Below are positions 49,510-62,055 of a stretch of DNA of 64,000 nt, in pieces. Position 1 is the first letter of the stretch, and each line of letters begins with the position of its first letter. Source of the DNA: Paragordius varius (lineage: Eukaryota; Nematomorpha); contig OZ176058.1 in the NCBI GenBank assembly GCA_964247055.1, forward strand, positions 4,960,001 through 5,024,000, given 5' to 3'. The notes under the pieces were generated by a model. That model ran no database searches and was not told the origin of the DNA. It worked only from the letters and a program-made list of their open reading frames with translations. The translations under genes were made by a program, and so were the position numbers.

Positions 49510-50290
49510 AAACAAATTCCACCTAAAAATTTTGTATAATTTGATTTTTTTTAATTATGTGCTCTCTTTATCATTTATAATTTTTTAACAAATATACAAC
49601 GGCACATTCGTAATATATTATTTGAATAATGAAACCTCTATAAAATGTATATATATGTTTTACATCGATATTAATATTGGACATAGGAAGAAACAATCTC
49701 AATATATTTTTCAATCCAATGATGAAAATAGACAAGCTTAGATGACGCAGAATGTCCAAAAAAAATAACATAAAAAACTTTTTTGATTAATACACTTATT
49801 TATTGTTTTTATGCCATTCAAAACTGATATTTTTAACTTTTTTGTTTTTTAAAAATTACCATCTTATCAATAATAATTTATTTTCGTTTTTAGGTTTATA
49901 ATTTCGAAATTTCAACTAAAAACAAAGAGGGATTGTCATTCTTTTATACGATGTAATAAATTAACAGCTATAACTATGCATTTTATCCATTAGGTAAATT
50001 AATTTTGTAAACAATTTGATAAAAATAATTTTTAAAAAAAAAGAAAACCAAATGTTTTCAAAAGATTTTTAATTTACTAATCTAACTCTAATAATTATAT
50101 TAAAGTAATTAATACGATTATTTAATTAGTTTGTCTGTGAAATTATGATTGTAAAGGTTGAAAATTGTCATCATATACACACAAATAACTTTATCTGATT
50201 GATGTAAATGACCAACTATCATTCAAAATAAAATAATACTTCTAAAAAGCGTAAAGTTCGAAATGAATTGATTAAGTTTAAATGATAACT
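49510..50290 (+). repeat. dispersed unknown repeat, copy 2
   Basis: Diverged counterpart of 22180-22960, sharing AATTTTGTATAATTTGATTT and AGAATGTCCAAAAAAAATAA. The rest up to 50583 is AT-rich with no match. Confidence 0.65.
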
Positions 50291-50583
50291 TAAAAATTAT
50301 TCGAAAAGTGATTAATAATTGATTTTGAATGGTCAACCCACACAGACCTTGGTAATTTTATATGAATCATTTATGTAAATAAACTAAGTGTAATAAGTCA
50401 GCGATATTGATATCTCTCTTTGTCTTTAACCTTGAATTTTTTGGTGAAACTATATATTGTCATTCGACTCTTTTTCAAATCACCTAAAACACTAAGTCCT
50501 TAATCCATTTGTAAATGCTATAGAAGGGGGCGCTTTGATATCTAATTTTATATTTCTCTTTTTTAACCATTCCAAATTTATAA

Positions 50584-53500
50584 ATGATGAATTCTTTTTG
50601 TGCCATTGCATGCTTGTTCCTGATAATGCAAATGCCCATGGTTAGAGGTCAGCTATTAATATATTTATTAAAAAAATTGATAGGTTGTGTATTTTTTACA
50701 AATAATAGATCACTATATACTAAATGTTTACGAACGAAAATTATTCAGATACAGAAATTGAAATTGTACCAAATGGTAAAAATAAGACCATTTTTTTCAG
50801 TAAACAACTTTTTTTTTAAATTTATTTATCCTATAATCATTTAATTATCGTATATCTATAAGTGGATGTCTTACCAATTTACATACTTTTTGTACTTTGC
50901 GTTTTGAAAAAATCGCTTTAATCAAGATTTAAAAGTATGGTTGTCTTTTGGGGTAAAATATTTCTGTTTATATTTTTACGTTTTATCCGTATAATTTCAA
51001 TTTTTACTGTATATATAAACATTTACCGAAATTAGTTGATCAGATGTTGAAAAAAATATAATCTATTTTCCTAAAACTATTTGTGACAATTTTGAATATT
51101 ATACTAGTATTTGTTACCAATTTACAGCTCTAAATGCGAAACAGGTATTAATGTGCTTCGAAAAAATGGGTGGTGGTTGGATATAAATATATATTGTTCG
51201 CTAAAAAACCCTTAAATATTTAAATCTGATAGAAAAATGTAGAATAATTTAAGAGTGAAGGAAACTTATATTTAAACTTTTGTGGTAGGTGCTTCATATC
51301 GGAAAATGGTAAAATTTGCGCAATTTTTTGTAAAATAAATTATTTTGTGAAAGCTAATATGCTTCAATATTATTATAAAATTCAAAAATTTAGGTGTTTG
51401 CCCTTCTAAAATGGGCTAGTTTTCTTATAACAAACGCAAAAATGCCAAAAATTTTGAATATATGCTAAATTGACATAATAAAAAGTTTATTCCGTTAGCT
51501 TGCTAATTTAATTTATAACAGAGTTTTGTTGAAGCGTATTTCATAATTATTTTATAATGTTTTGAGGCATGGTTAAAACGGTAGAAACTCATTCAAACAT
51601 TATAAATAACTGTTTATATACATTTTAATGAGGGTGAATATTTCTATAAACTCAGAATTTTGATTAAAATCGTTCATCTTTATAATATAATGTTAAATGA
51701 GAATTCTTCTTAGCAAAAATTCTTCAAAAAGAAATTAAAAATTCGGAGGTAATAGAAATGTTTAACATCCTTTTATTTTATAGTGTTTTTATAATATTTT
51801 AATGTGTTTTAATACCGTTTCAATAATGCCTTGAAATAGTATAAAATACGCTTTAACTAAATTTTGCTATAAAGGAAAATTTGAAAAAAATTATTTTTTG
51901 AAAGAACTTTTTTTATGCTATATTTAGCATAACATTATAAATTTTATGCAATCTCGGCATATTTGAGTTTATTTTGAAAGAACAAGCCTATGTTCGGTAA
52001 ATTTTGAGACATTTCTCAAAATAAAAATTTTATAAAATATTGTTAACCAAAATATTATGGCTTATTTTAAATAATGAGTTTCCTGCTTAAATTGGTAGGT
52101 CAATGTGCGGTAACCCTGAATGGAACAGATATAAGGCCTGACAGCACAAGTCGTGTGGTGAGAGGCGACGTCGCTCTAATAATTACCGCGGGTGCAGATG
52201 TTTGTACGGCTACTTTAAATGTGTACACTTTCAATGGTTGTACCATGAGTAAGTTTTACATTTTACATTTTTTATCGTTAATTTATATACTTTTTCACAC
52301 TAAATTAGCGTCGTTATATCATTATACATATAATGACTGCCCGATAGGATTTAAAGGAGAGTACGAAAGATGGGAATAGTTTAGGTACCTACCCTTTAAG
52401 CAAATATATAATTTACTTTTACTTAATAATAAATACATCATCGATATTTAACCCAGGCATTTTTATTTGTGAACACTTTTTTGCAAAAAATGTACAATTT
52501 ACAACAAATCAAATTCACCCTAAATATAAATTGTTTTCGGGCTAATATAACTATCATTAATAAGAAATATATTCTTATGGCATAGTTTATTATTTTTTTC
52601 AGTACTATATTAACAAACGTAATTTCATTTAAAATATGAAAAAGGATCGGTAATTTATAATCTAAAAAAACACATAATATATTTTACTGTGGATTTGAGT
52701 TGTTCAAGTGTGAATTTGAATTGGTCAAGGGTCAATTTGTATTGTTTAAGGGTGAAATAAAATACCGTAAATGGTATATAACTGTCAATAAATATATATT
52801 TTGCAATTTATAACAAAATACGAGCCGTTTTTACTTATGGCTCTTTTAAAATTGGTTGGTTAAATCCGTTATATTTTAAATAAATTAATATTTATTTTTT
52901 AAAGATCATTCATTATACGCATTATTGCCATTAATTTTAACTTGATTTATAAATGCGTGATTCCTTACTTCTTTTTGGTTGTCCGTTATATTTTAATATA
53001 CACCATTTACAGTTCAAATTCACCCTCAAATAAATAACATTTTTTTAAGATTAAAAATTGCCTATATTTTAATATATTTTTTTATATAAATAAAATTTTG
53101 TTTTAAATTAAAATAATACTGAAAAAAATAATTAATTATGCCATAAAGATATATTTTAAATTAATAATGAGTTATATTAGTTCGAAAACACATAATTTAT
53201 TTTTAGGGTGAATTTGAATTGTTCGAAGGTGAATTGGAATTGTTCAAGGGTGAATTTGAATTGTTCGAGGGTGAATTTGAATTGTTCAAGGGTGAATTTG
53301 AAACTGTAAATGGTATATATTTAGGTGCGACATTTGCCGGGAGGACATTGACTGTTACGAATGGAGTTGTAACACAAGACCCTGCAGGTCTAACACCTTT
53401 GATTACGGTCACTGCAGGAGAGACTTTTGGTAAGAATCCAGGAAGTCGAATTGTTAAGTACGTCATGCGTAATATTCCCCCCGGAGAGACGTTCCCTCTA

Positions 53501-56074
53501 ACGGTATAATACGTATTAAGTTTCTTCTGACTTAAGTTATAAAGAAAGGCAAAATATAGGGGATATTTCTGCTTATTAGACCAAGGTGTAATATATAGCA
53601 TAGCTAATAGGACGCCAGACTCTTATATTATGTTGAGTACAGAATAACCCCAAAACCACTTCAATTTTTGTGTCATTGTTAACGCTGGGCGACATTTAAA
53701 AAATTCAAAAGTGCTCACCCTTTAGAAAATAAACTCTAAAATTACAGTAAAAATTGAAATTATACGGACAAAACTTAAAGGACAAAAAATTTTTTCTACA
53801 AGACAACCATAGTTTTTCCAACCTAAATTAATCCTAGTGAAATATTTTGTTCTCAGCCTAAAATATATAATTATATATGTTACCAATATACATCTCTAAA
53901 TGATACCCTGGAAATAATGATTATATATTAATTAATCAAAATTCGAAAAATATGGTTGCCTTTAAAAAAATAGTCTTTATATTTTTAGATTTTGTTCGTA
54001 TATCTTAATATTTACTGTAATATATAATTAGGTATGTTACCATAATACTGTCAATTCCTAATTTCACGAGTAGAATATTATAAAACTATCAACGTTTATC
54101 CATCTTTATAATTTAATATATAAAAGGTAAAATACGAATATTTTTATATGAAACCATAAAATATTTTGTTTTGAATCGAAGATTAATAACAAGTGTAGTC
54201 TGTTATACCGGTTAAATTATGAAGAGGCGACAGCGTAAATTAGGCAGAACTATACAATCCCATTTCATTCTTCTGACATTAAACAACAAACAAGCACAAG
54301 TTGAGTTTGCCAAAACGTTTTATATTTATCATTAACCACTCAGATCTAATTTTATGCCTGAAAAGGATAATTTGGGGCACACTTCAACAGTAGAAAAAGG
54401 TTATTAAAAGTTATCGTATGGTTAACATGATCTATTGATTAACGCAAGTGAAATATGGTTTCGATGTATTAAAAGTCGTAAATTCCTCGAAAGAATGTGT
54501 GCGCTTAACCATACAACTGCGAGGACACTAAAGTGCAAGAGTTATTGGACGATGACCAAATCACAATGTATTTCATAATCAATAGATGTCTACAAACAAT
54601 GGGAAGTCTAACAAACTTGTTATATGAATCCCACACATGTAAATTAAATCGATTATCGTGAACGTCACGCAAAAAAATCAGTTTTGTCGCAAATTGGTGT
54701 GTTTGATGAGTGATTGCTTAATTTTGTAAATCCAAAGCAAAAAATCGCGGAGACTGCCTTGCCAAGCCGTTCGTTGTCTAATCGCTGTGAGACCAGATAT
54801 GTGTTCTGTGTCTAGCGGGACAGGAACTTAATGTGTATTATAGGCTTCATAACCTAGTGAAACAGTTAATACACATTTATATCGCCATTAAATAATTAAT
54901 TCCTACTGTTTATTCAGGGAAAAAGGCATGAATTGGCTAAAAAACATGGCAAAGTAATTTTACTCTTGAACTCCTGACATCAGAAAGAAAATAGGATTGG
55001 ATAGAGAAGCGATGACCAAATTAATAAAGATTTGGAAAAGCAAAAACTTAGCAGTTGAAACTAAAAAGATTATTCTACGGTTTTGTTCTGGTTGTGAGAA
55101 CTCTCAGAAAAAGAGACAATGAAAGACTTATGGCTTTTGAAAGGAGTTGCTGGAGTATGCTGGAATATACCTGGAAGGATAAAAATGGAAATCTAACTAC
55201 AGAAATACATCCTGAAACAAACATCCTGGAGATAATTCTAAAAGAACGTTAACATATTTTGGTCATGTAATGCGATCGAATTCTTTAGAAAAAGACACGT
55301 TATTTAGGCAGGTAGAAGGAAAAAGGAAACGAGGCCGACCACAGAAGAGGTGGTTGGATATGATAAAAGAGGAAACTAAAATAACATTGAACGATCTCAA
55401 TATAGCGGTAAAAGATAAAAGGAAGTGGAAAGCAATTATAAACTATATCCAAAAATAGTTTACAAGAAATAACCAACCAACCATATTATAAATATAAAAA
55501 CTAAGAAAACTTTAATTAAAAAAATGATTATACAGATAGGAAAAACTCAATCTACTATCAAATTCACCCCAAACAATTCATGCCCCTTGAACAATTCAAA
55601 TTCACCCTTAAAATATTTTCTAGCTCATCATTAATATCAAATATATGTTTATGGCATAGTTTATTATTTTTTCGATGTTAGTATTATTTTTAACAACAAT
55701 TTTTAAAAATATTGAAAAAAAGTAATATTTAATTATAAAAAACACATAATATATTTTAGGGTGATTGAATTGTTAGAGGTGTGGAATGGTCCAATGGTAA
55801 ATTTGGAGTGTAAATAGTATGCATTTTTTAAAGTCACCTTATAAACCCAAACCTTTTAATTATGACTGATTTACTATCGTAAGGCATAGTAATCGATACA
55901 AAGATATTAAAAAGTTAGAGATTTTAAATATTTGTGCAGTTTTTGAATTTTGACTGTAAATTTTCCTTTTTTACTGTTTTATAAGAATTAACTCTAAATT
56001 AAATAATTTATATTATTTCAATTTAGCTAACAAAATGTGACGGGAGGCAATCTGTGGTTATTTATGTTCCTTAA
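50584..56074 (+). CDS. small secreted Cys-containing protein, paralog 1 (four exons)
   Basis: Exons 50584-50647, 52099-52248, 53325-53503 and 56027-56074 total 441 nt and encode 146 residues. Exon 1 is a signal peptide (MMNSFCAIACLFLIMQMPMV); phase-1 donor AGAG|GTCAGC meets acceptor TTGGTAG. The mature part is beta-rich, Thr/Val-rich and has four cysteines (24, 57, 69, 135), probably two disulfides. Key segments: CTATLNVYTFNGCTM, RTLTVTNGVVTQ, ITVTAGETFGKNPGSRIVKY and LTKCDGRQSVVIYV. Later donors are ATGA|GTAAGT and CTAACG|GTATAA; acceptors TATATATTTAG and TTTCAATTTAG. A paralog on the minus strand at 62056-64000 conserves the boundaries, phases and 3' UTR, which supports the model. Introns are full of MITEs. 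Family and function are unknown to me; an extracellular role is inferred from the signal peptide. Confidence 0.78.
50750..51011. mobile_element. pogo-type MITE, copy H
   Basis: Left half degraded (TACAGAAATTGAAATTGTAC). Right half clear: AAAAGTATGGTTGTCTTTTG, ATATTTTTACGTTTTATCCG, ending TTTTTACTGTA. It lies in intron 1 of the secreted-protein gene. Confidence 0.75.
51340..52000. repeat. unknown repeat with inverted echoes
   Basis: TTTTGAGGCATGGTTAAAAC near 51540 is answered inverted by ACCGTTTCAATAATGCCTTG near 51820. The same motifs recur at 56640-56700 and inverted at 61300-61400. It is probably an old element that spread around this gene family. Confidence 0.5.
52495..52774. mobile_element. 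subterminal-repeat MITE in intron 2
   Basis: 280 bp flanked by TA, from CAATTTACAACAAATCAAAT to GTAAATGG, with repeated TTGTTCAAGTGTGAATTTGA motifs at the right. Confidence 0.78.
53003..53313. mobile_element. subterminal-repeat MITE abutting exon 3
   Basis: CCATTTACAGTTCAAATTCA at the left. At the right are five tandem 21-bp repeats of TTGAATTGTTCAAGGGTGAA type, then ACTGTAAATGG TA. Its right end is 11 bp before the third coding exon (53325), so the element supplies the sequence just upstream of that splice acceptor. Confidence 0.85.
53743..54019. mobile_element. palindromic pogo-type MITE, copy I
   Basis: TACAGTAAAAATTGAAATTA, CGGACAAAACTTAAAGGACA; right half TTATATTTTTAGATTTTGTT, ending TTTACTGTA. 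In intron 3. Confidence 0.85.
54020..54974. other. less AT-rich intron stretch, nothing classified
   Basis: 54180-54880 has more balanced composition than its surroundings and may be a decayed transposon coding region. No frame or motif could be assigned. Confidence 0.35.
54975..55458 (+). pseudogene. 3' fragment of a LINE reverse-transcriptase ORF
   Basis: Pieces AMTKLIKIWKSKNLAVETKK, RDNERLMAFERSCWSML, YTWKDKNGN, YFGHVMRSNSLEKDTL and VEGKRKRGRPQKRWLDMIKE are the typical C-terminal region of insect/cnidarian-type non-LTR elements. Frame changes lie after VETKK and before ERLMAF, and a stop follows IILKER. It is 5' truncated, like most LINE copies, and sits in intron 3 of the secreted-protein gene. 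It is different from the LINE at 37301. Confidence 0.85.
55555..55816. mobile_element. subterminal-repeat MITE, degraded copy
   Basis: CAAATTCACCCCAAACAATT, CCTTGAACAATTCAAATTCA at the left; GGGTGATTGAATTGTTAGAG and GGTAAATTTGGAGTGTAAAT at the right. Confidence 0.7.
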
Positions 56075-56887
56075 GAGGAAGACATCGCAAACCTTTTAAC
56101 CTATAACGCTTTTTAGATAGCAAAAGACTATAATTTTGCAGACTTGAACAGTTTTAATAAATTATACATTATTCATTTATTTTATCTTATGAGATCGCGG
56201 GACTTGTAAATAGTCAAAATGATGAGATTTACAGAATCATTAATTACATATTCACTGCATTTTAAATCGTGGGGCATAAAAAAGATCTTGATGTATTAGG
56301 ATTTAAATAAATGTAATGATTTTCATGGTGATTTTGGATTTTGGTCTTACAAGTACAAGAAAATTACTTCCAATTTTAATTGGTCCATATGGAAAAGTCG
56401 CAAAATCCCCGCACGTTATGTTTGAGAAAATTTTTTTTGAATACAATACTTTTTTTTAAAAATATGACTAAAGTGTACAATAAACTGTATTTAATATGCA
56501 AAAAAAATTATTATAAAATTTTAATATTAAGATGTGGGCTCCAAAACTATTCTTGCCCTTTTAAAATGGGTTTTCTTAAAAAAACGCAAAAATTTTATAA
56601 ATAACATAAAAATATTTAATTCAATTTTTATTAAAATTTTGTTAGAGCTTACTTCATGCTATTTTAAGGCATGATGAAAACAAGATTAATATGCTTTAAG
56701 ATATATAAATCACTTTTTCTATATAATTCAGTAATGCTTTCTAAGCCTCAGAATTACAATAAAATATCTTTCGTACCAATTCTATGATAAATAATTTTCG
56801 TTCCATGAATTTATTCAAAAAAAAAACATTACAATTAGAAGTAGAATGTTTAAATTATATCTTGGCGTTTTTTTTACGATTCCATAT
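56075..56887. other. 3' UTR and flank of paralog 1
   Basis: Holds the conserved 3' UTR start (AAGAGGAAGA) and a shared GTTTTAATAAATTATACATT with a poly(A) signal. Sequence near 56520-56720 is the reverse complement of about 61290-61470. No further gene. Confidence 0.55.
56156..56161 (+). terminator. poly(A) signal of paralog 1
   Basis: AATAAA 82 bp after the stop, in the context TTTTAATAAATTATACATTATTC shared (with a 4-bp indel) by paralog 2. Confidence 0.65.
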
Positions 56888-57180
56888 TACAGTAAAATCT
56901 GAATTTATAAGGACAAAACATATAAATCTAAAGACAAATGTTTTTTTCTAAAAGACAACCATACCAGACTTTTTGAACTCTTATTTTTAAATATAACTTA
57001 TTGTTTCAAGCGATGTATGATATGGAGGTGTTTATTGGTAACACAATCTATTATATAATTTGCAAAAACATTCAGATATATAGAAAGGATTCAAGATTTA
57101 AAAGCATGGTTGTCTTTTAGCAAAAAATATTTGCCTTTATATTTTTACGTTTTGTCCGTATAATTTTAATTTTTACCGTA
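56888..57180. mobile_element. palindromic pogo-type MITE, copy J
   Basis: TACAGTAAAATCTGAATTTA, AGGACAAAACATATAAATCT; right half ATATTTTTACGTTTTGTCCG, ending TTTTTACCGTA. One of the clearest copies. Confidence 0.88.
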
Positions 57181-57439
57181 ATACACAATAACATGAAGTA
57201 CTATTCTGTTATATTAAGTGGTAATTTACATGCTTATATGAATGAACATCTATTAACCTCGCAACCTACATTTATATTTATATTATATTAACCCCACAAC
57301 CAACGTTTGTAATATTTCTATATTAAACTCGCAACCACTTGAATACATTTATACCTCATGAAGTTACATAAATATATATTATTTTGTAATACAAGGAACA
57401 AACGTATTTTAGATACACAACAAATATTTTTTGCTTTAT

Positions 57440-60400
57440 GTCCCCTCACATGTGATCCCATTCAACATTGATAGCCAAGAGGCAATAATGGACGAACCAA
57501 TGAACATAGCAGCCCCTAGCGCTAGCATTGCCAATCTATTCATAGAACAATACAAAGATCATTATAAATGAAGATTACCTTGAGTATATTAACAACGTAA
57601 TTGTGGCAAAGGTCAATCCGGTGACCGAAAAAAACCCTTAAATAAACTATACTAGCATAAGGCGGATTCATGATTAGATTAACCAACACTTGTACCCTAA
57701 GAAAATAAAAGACGCCACATGGGTTGAAATTACGGAAATCGAAATTTTTAAGCCGGTTTTATTTTAGGTTGGTGCGCAACAATGGTGAAAGTTTCACCAA
57801 TTTCTTGAGCGTGTCAAGATAGGCCCCTAAGAAGCCCAGTTAATTGAAGCGACAGAACAGCGCATACATAATGCGTTTGTAATAGGACTGCGACAATCCC
57901 AACTTGAGATGGATATCCATTTCAGGTACCCAGATGCTCTGATAATCGGTATTCCTATCCCATTAGAAATAATCGTAGATCTCGCACTGGCACGTGAAGC
58001 TGCTGGGGCTGGACTACAGAATTACAATGATAGTCACAATAATAATTAATAGCAATCGACAAAATAGTACAATAATGATATCAATCGTTTACAACATAAT
58101 AACCACAATAATAAGAAACCAATGATAAAAACGTCGACAGCATGCGGGCATTGTGATACCATGCACGCGCCCAACAAATATCCACCGTGGAAACGAACGT
58201 GCAACAAATGTGGCAAATTGGAGACCATTTCGCAAGAATGTGCCTAGCCAACAGACAATGACCTAATTTCTATATACAACTGTGTTGGGATATCAATGTA
58301 TGTCCAAAGGCTTAAACACCGTTGGTTATTGCATTAATAATTAATGGCTTGAAGAGAGATTTTATCTCGACACCGGGTCAGATGTCAGGGTGATGAATTT
58401 TGCAACTTGGCAACAAATAAGCCAAAACTGCGCCCGACGCCCCCGGTCAAATTTTTCAATAACACCACACCAATGATGGGCAACGTAAACTCTGAGACAA
58501 ACGGCAAACGAATGATATGGGACATATGTGTCTAAGCAAAACGATGGGGATGGCTCCGCTAATCTGTGGACTGGATGGATGGCGAAATTCCAGATTGAGA
58601 TGCCACAGGTTAAAGTTAATTATATTAAATTGAATGAGATTTGTGAAAATCTTAAAAATTTATTCGAAAATAAGTTAGGGTGTTATAAGGACCCTGTAAA
58701 AATTCGCTTTGCAGCGAATGCTATCCTGAATGGCCATGTCGCAGGGTGCCTTTTCCATTAAGAGAAGGTGGAGAAGCTGACGAGGCTAAAATAGTTAGGC
58801 ATTTTAGAACCGGTTGCTAACACCACACCTGTGACATGGGCCACGCCTACGGTTAATGTACTTAAACCGAATGGCGAATTAAGAATATGTAGTGATTTTC
58901 GGGTAACGATTAATAAGTGGTTGCAAGAAGACTCCCACATAATTCCCACGTTTGATGAGTTGGTGTCGAAAATAGGTGAAGGTATCACATTCACGAAAAT
59001 TGATTTAAAAGATGCTTACCTCCTGATGCCAGTGGCAGAGGAGTGTCAAGAATTGTTAACTATCTCAACACATAAGGGTTTTTTTAGATACAAACGCATG
59101 CCGTTTGGACTGGCCACGGCACCTATCATCTTCCAAAGAGTGATGGAACAAGTGCTGGCTGAAAGTCCGGGAACTTGCGTATATTTAGATGACGTCTTAG
59201 TGACTGGTAGGACGGAAATGACCACATTAACAATTTAAATAAGGTATTAAGTCGTCTCGATAAGGCCGGACTTAAATTAAGACAAGAGAAAATAATGATG
59301 ATCGCAGGATCAGTAAAGTATTTAGGGTTTGAAATATCCCTAAGGGGTATTAGCCCATGTAAAAGCAAAATCAAAGCAATTAAGGAATCAAAAAGGCCTG
59401 TGGATAAAAAGTCGTTATGTAGTTTTTTAGGTGAGGTTTCATAAACGTTTTATACAAAATTACAGTTAGTCGGTTCTTACTCGAATTTAACTAGTAAAAA
59501 TACGAGATGTTTGATTGAAACATGTATGGGTAGCAACTAAGAATTTGTTAAGCGAAAAAGTATTTTATAATCCCAATAGGAAATTGATAATAGAAACTGG
59601 TGTATCAGATTTAGGATTTGGGTGCATTTCAAGTCATGAGGTTAATAGTGAAAGGGTACCGATCGCATATGCCTCACAAAAATGTAGCACCGTCGAACGG
59701 AATTATTCCACTATCGACAAAGAATTGAAAGCAATATTGTTTGCGCTAAAAAAGTTTCCTAGTTTTGTATATGGTAGATTTGTGATATTAACTGATCATT
59801 TACCTTGAGTAAAGTTAATTAATAGAGATCTAAACTTAAAAGAAACACATAATGCTTAAGTGCTAGATGAATTAATAAAATAAATGAATACGATTTTGAA
59901 ATAACCAGAGAAGTCTGTAAACAATAAAGACGAGTTGGCATATCAATATGGCTTGTTAAGTTTAAATGATTGGATTATAATTCTGAAGCCCCTCTAATAG
60001 GTGGTGAGATGCCTGCACAGCGGTCATATCAACGTAGAGATCATGAAAGCGATGGCCAGATTTACTTGTTATTGGCCAGAATTAGAAACTGGTAGTCACT
60101 CAGTGCGAATCGTGGCAGCAAAATAAGCCGAATGTAACTCATCTTGGATCCGCTGTGTGGGATTTGTACATAGATATAGCCGCACCGGTAGACGGTTATT
60201 ATTAGTTGTTAATAATCAATAGCGCCTCTAAATGGGCAGAAGGATTTATTTTGAAAAAGGAACCGCGAATATAATCCACATAGAAAATGGTTTTGCAAAA
60301 GAGATACTTAGCGAAAACGCATATTTAAATGATAAGTACTCTACGTCAACCTTAAGTAATGGGGTGAATCTTAAACCCCTACCATCCTAAAGGTAGAAAG

Positions 60401-61030
60401 GTTAGTAGGAACGATAAAAAATAAATGCAAGAGGATAAATTAGTGCGATATCCACCCACGAAGCTTTCACTGGCCTATGGGCGTATAAAAACTGCTCGAC
60501 AACCAAAGAAACCCAGCCTCAAATAATGTTTAAACCAACACCCCATACCTTCTTAACCTGATTAAATAGTAGAGCGAGATTATTAGATGCGTCGGCCCTC
60601 CATCATCAGTTTGCGATTAATGACCCAGTAATGATAAAAATGAACTAATTCTAGGTTGGTGCGCCGGAGAGATCACCGACCGTACCCTATTATTGTCATA
60701 CAAGGTGTGGGACAAAGACCGGGAGAAACTCGTGAGAAAACACCCCGATCAAATCATACACCAGCCACAACAGAAATCAACCACATCAAGAAACACAAGT
60801 GATGAGGACAATACCACTGTAAGGAATGATGTTAAACAGCCAAATCTCAACCAAACAGCCTGATCGCACCCAATGATGAAACCAAATCGATTACCCAGAC
60901 AAACACAAGACAAAACAATAATATTACCCAGGAACCTACGACGACCAGCTCTGCCACAAAAATAAAAGAGAGATAGTACCTACTGAGAAACCGTCAAAAA
61001 CTGGTTCGCTTTCGTTAGAAGAGGGAAGTG
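57440..61030 (+). mobile_element. Ty3/Gypsy fossil, heavily broken
   Basis: Recognisable in order: gag with zinc-knuckle traces (CGHCDTMHAP, CNKCGK), protease trace (DTGSDV), reverse transcriptase (WATPTVNVLKPNGELRICSD, KIDLKDAYLLMP, YLDDVLVTG), RNase H (IETGVSDLGFGC, TDHLP) and integrase traces. It belongs to the same broad Gypsy group as the element at 9981 but is a distinct lineage. It has many breaks and no end repeats that I could match, so it is old. It lies between the two convergent secreted-protein genes. Confidence 0.88.
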
Positions 61031-62050
61031 AGTGATGTAATTGGAACTTACATTTATTACCATCTCGTTTCGAAAAACACTACAATAAATATATCCTTTA
61101 CGTGTAGCCCCACCTTATATAAGGGTATGCTTATGTTTTAAAACAAATATATTTGTATTTAGTTTATCTGATAAATTTTATTTTTACTGTATTTACACAA
61201 CTATAATTTCTAAAATAATTAATACCAAGTTAATTCTGGATAAAATGTTCAGCAATCGAGTATAGAAATAATGTTTTTAATATTTTAAAGCATTTTTATC
61301 CCGTTTGCATCATGCCTTAAAAGTATGCTTTAACAAAATTTTGATAAAAATTAAATTTTGAACGTTTTATTTTATGCCATAATCTACAGCATTTTTTTTC
61401 TCTTTTTTAAAAAAACCATTATAAAAGGGCTTGGAAATTTAGGAGCCTACATATAAATTTTGAAACTTTTAAATTTATTTGCATTATATATTAAACAACA
61501 TTTTGTTCTCTAACATAGGGGCTGATTTTTTAACCCTTTAATATTAAACAATTGGAAATAACTTTCTTTCACACGTAAGGCGCATATCCAAATGATAATT
61601 AATACATTTATTTGAATAAATTAGGATGCTTTTATACCCCAAAATTTTGGTAGCAGTCTATATGTTAATGATAATTCTGTGAAAATTTACTATTATTATG
61701 ATTAATTTTCAAATCCACAATCTCAAAGGGGGCCATGATTGAAGGGGCGTCGGATTTTAAATAATTTTAATTTTAGCGCTGGAATTAAAAAATAGGTACG
61801 CCTTTTTAAAAGTTGATATTTTAAATAATAAATAACCACTTATTTTATATTTTGATTATTTTTTTTGAATGAAATTCAAGGAGGGGTCTCATGAAGGGGG
61901 TAAGAAATGCAAGCTATGCCTCCGTTAAAAGATATATATATAGATAAATAGAATAATGTATAATTTATTTATTAAAACAAACGAACGCTTCAATTAAACA
62001 CCAGTATTTAGTATTTTGTTTGGTATTCAAAAAGCGTTATTATGGGTTCT
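61031..62050. other. flank and 3' UTR of paralog 2
   Basis: A pogo MITE-like end at about 61150-61194 (TTTATTTTTACTGTA), then sequence inverted relative to 56520-56720, then the 3' UTR of paralog 2. No other gene. Confidence 0.5.
61964..61973 (-). terminator. poly(A) signal of paralog 2
   Basis: On the minus strand AATAAATAAATTATACATTATTC, 83-92 bp after the stop, matching the paralog 1 signal. Confidence 0.65.
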
Positions 62051-62055
62051 TCCTC

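Noticed and set aside
53203-53601. Minus-strand 132-codon frame with repeated Ser-Pro-Asn units
   Set aside because: The repeats come from the MITE's 21-bp subterminal units and the rest is antisense to the real exon at 53325-53503.
54180-54980. Decayed mariner-type transposase
   Set aside because: Composition hints at old coding sequence, but no catalytic or helix-turn-helix motif could be read in any frame.
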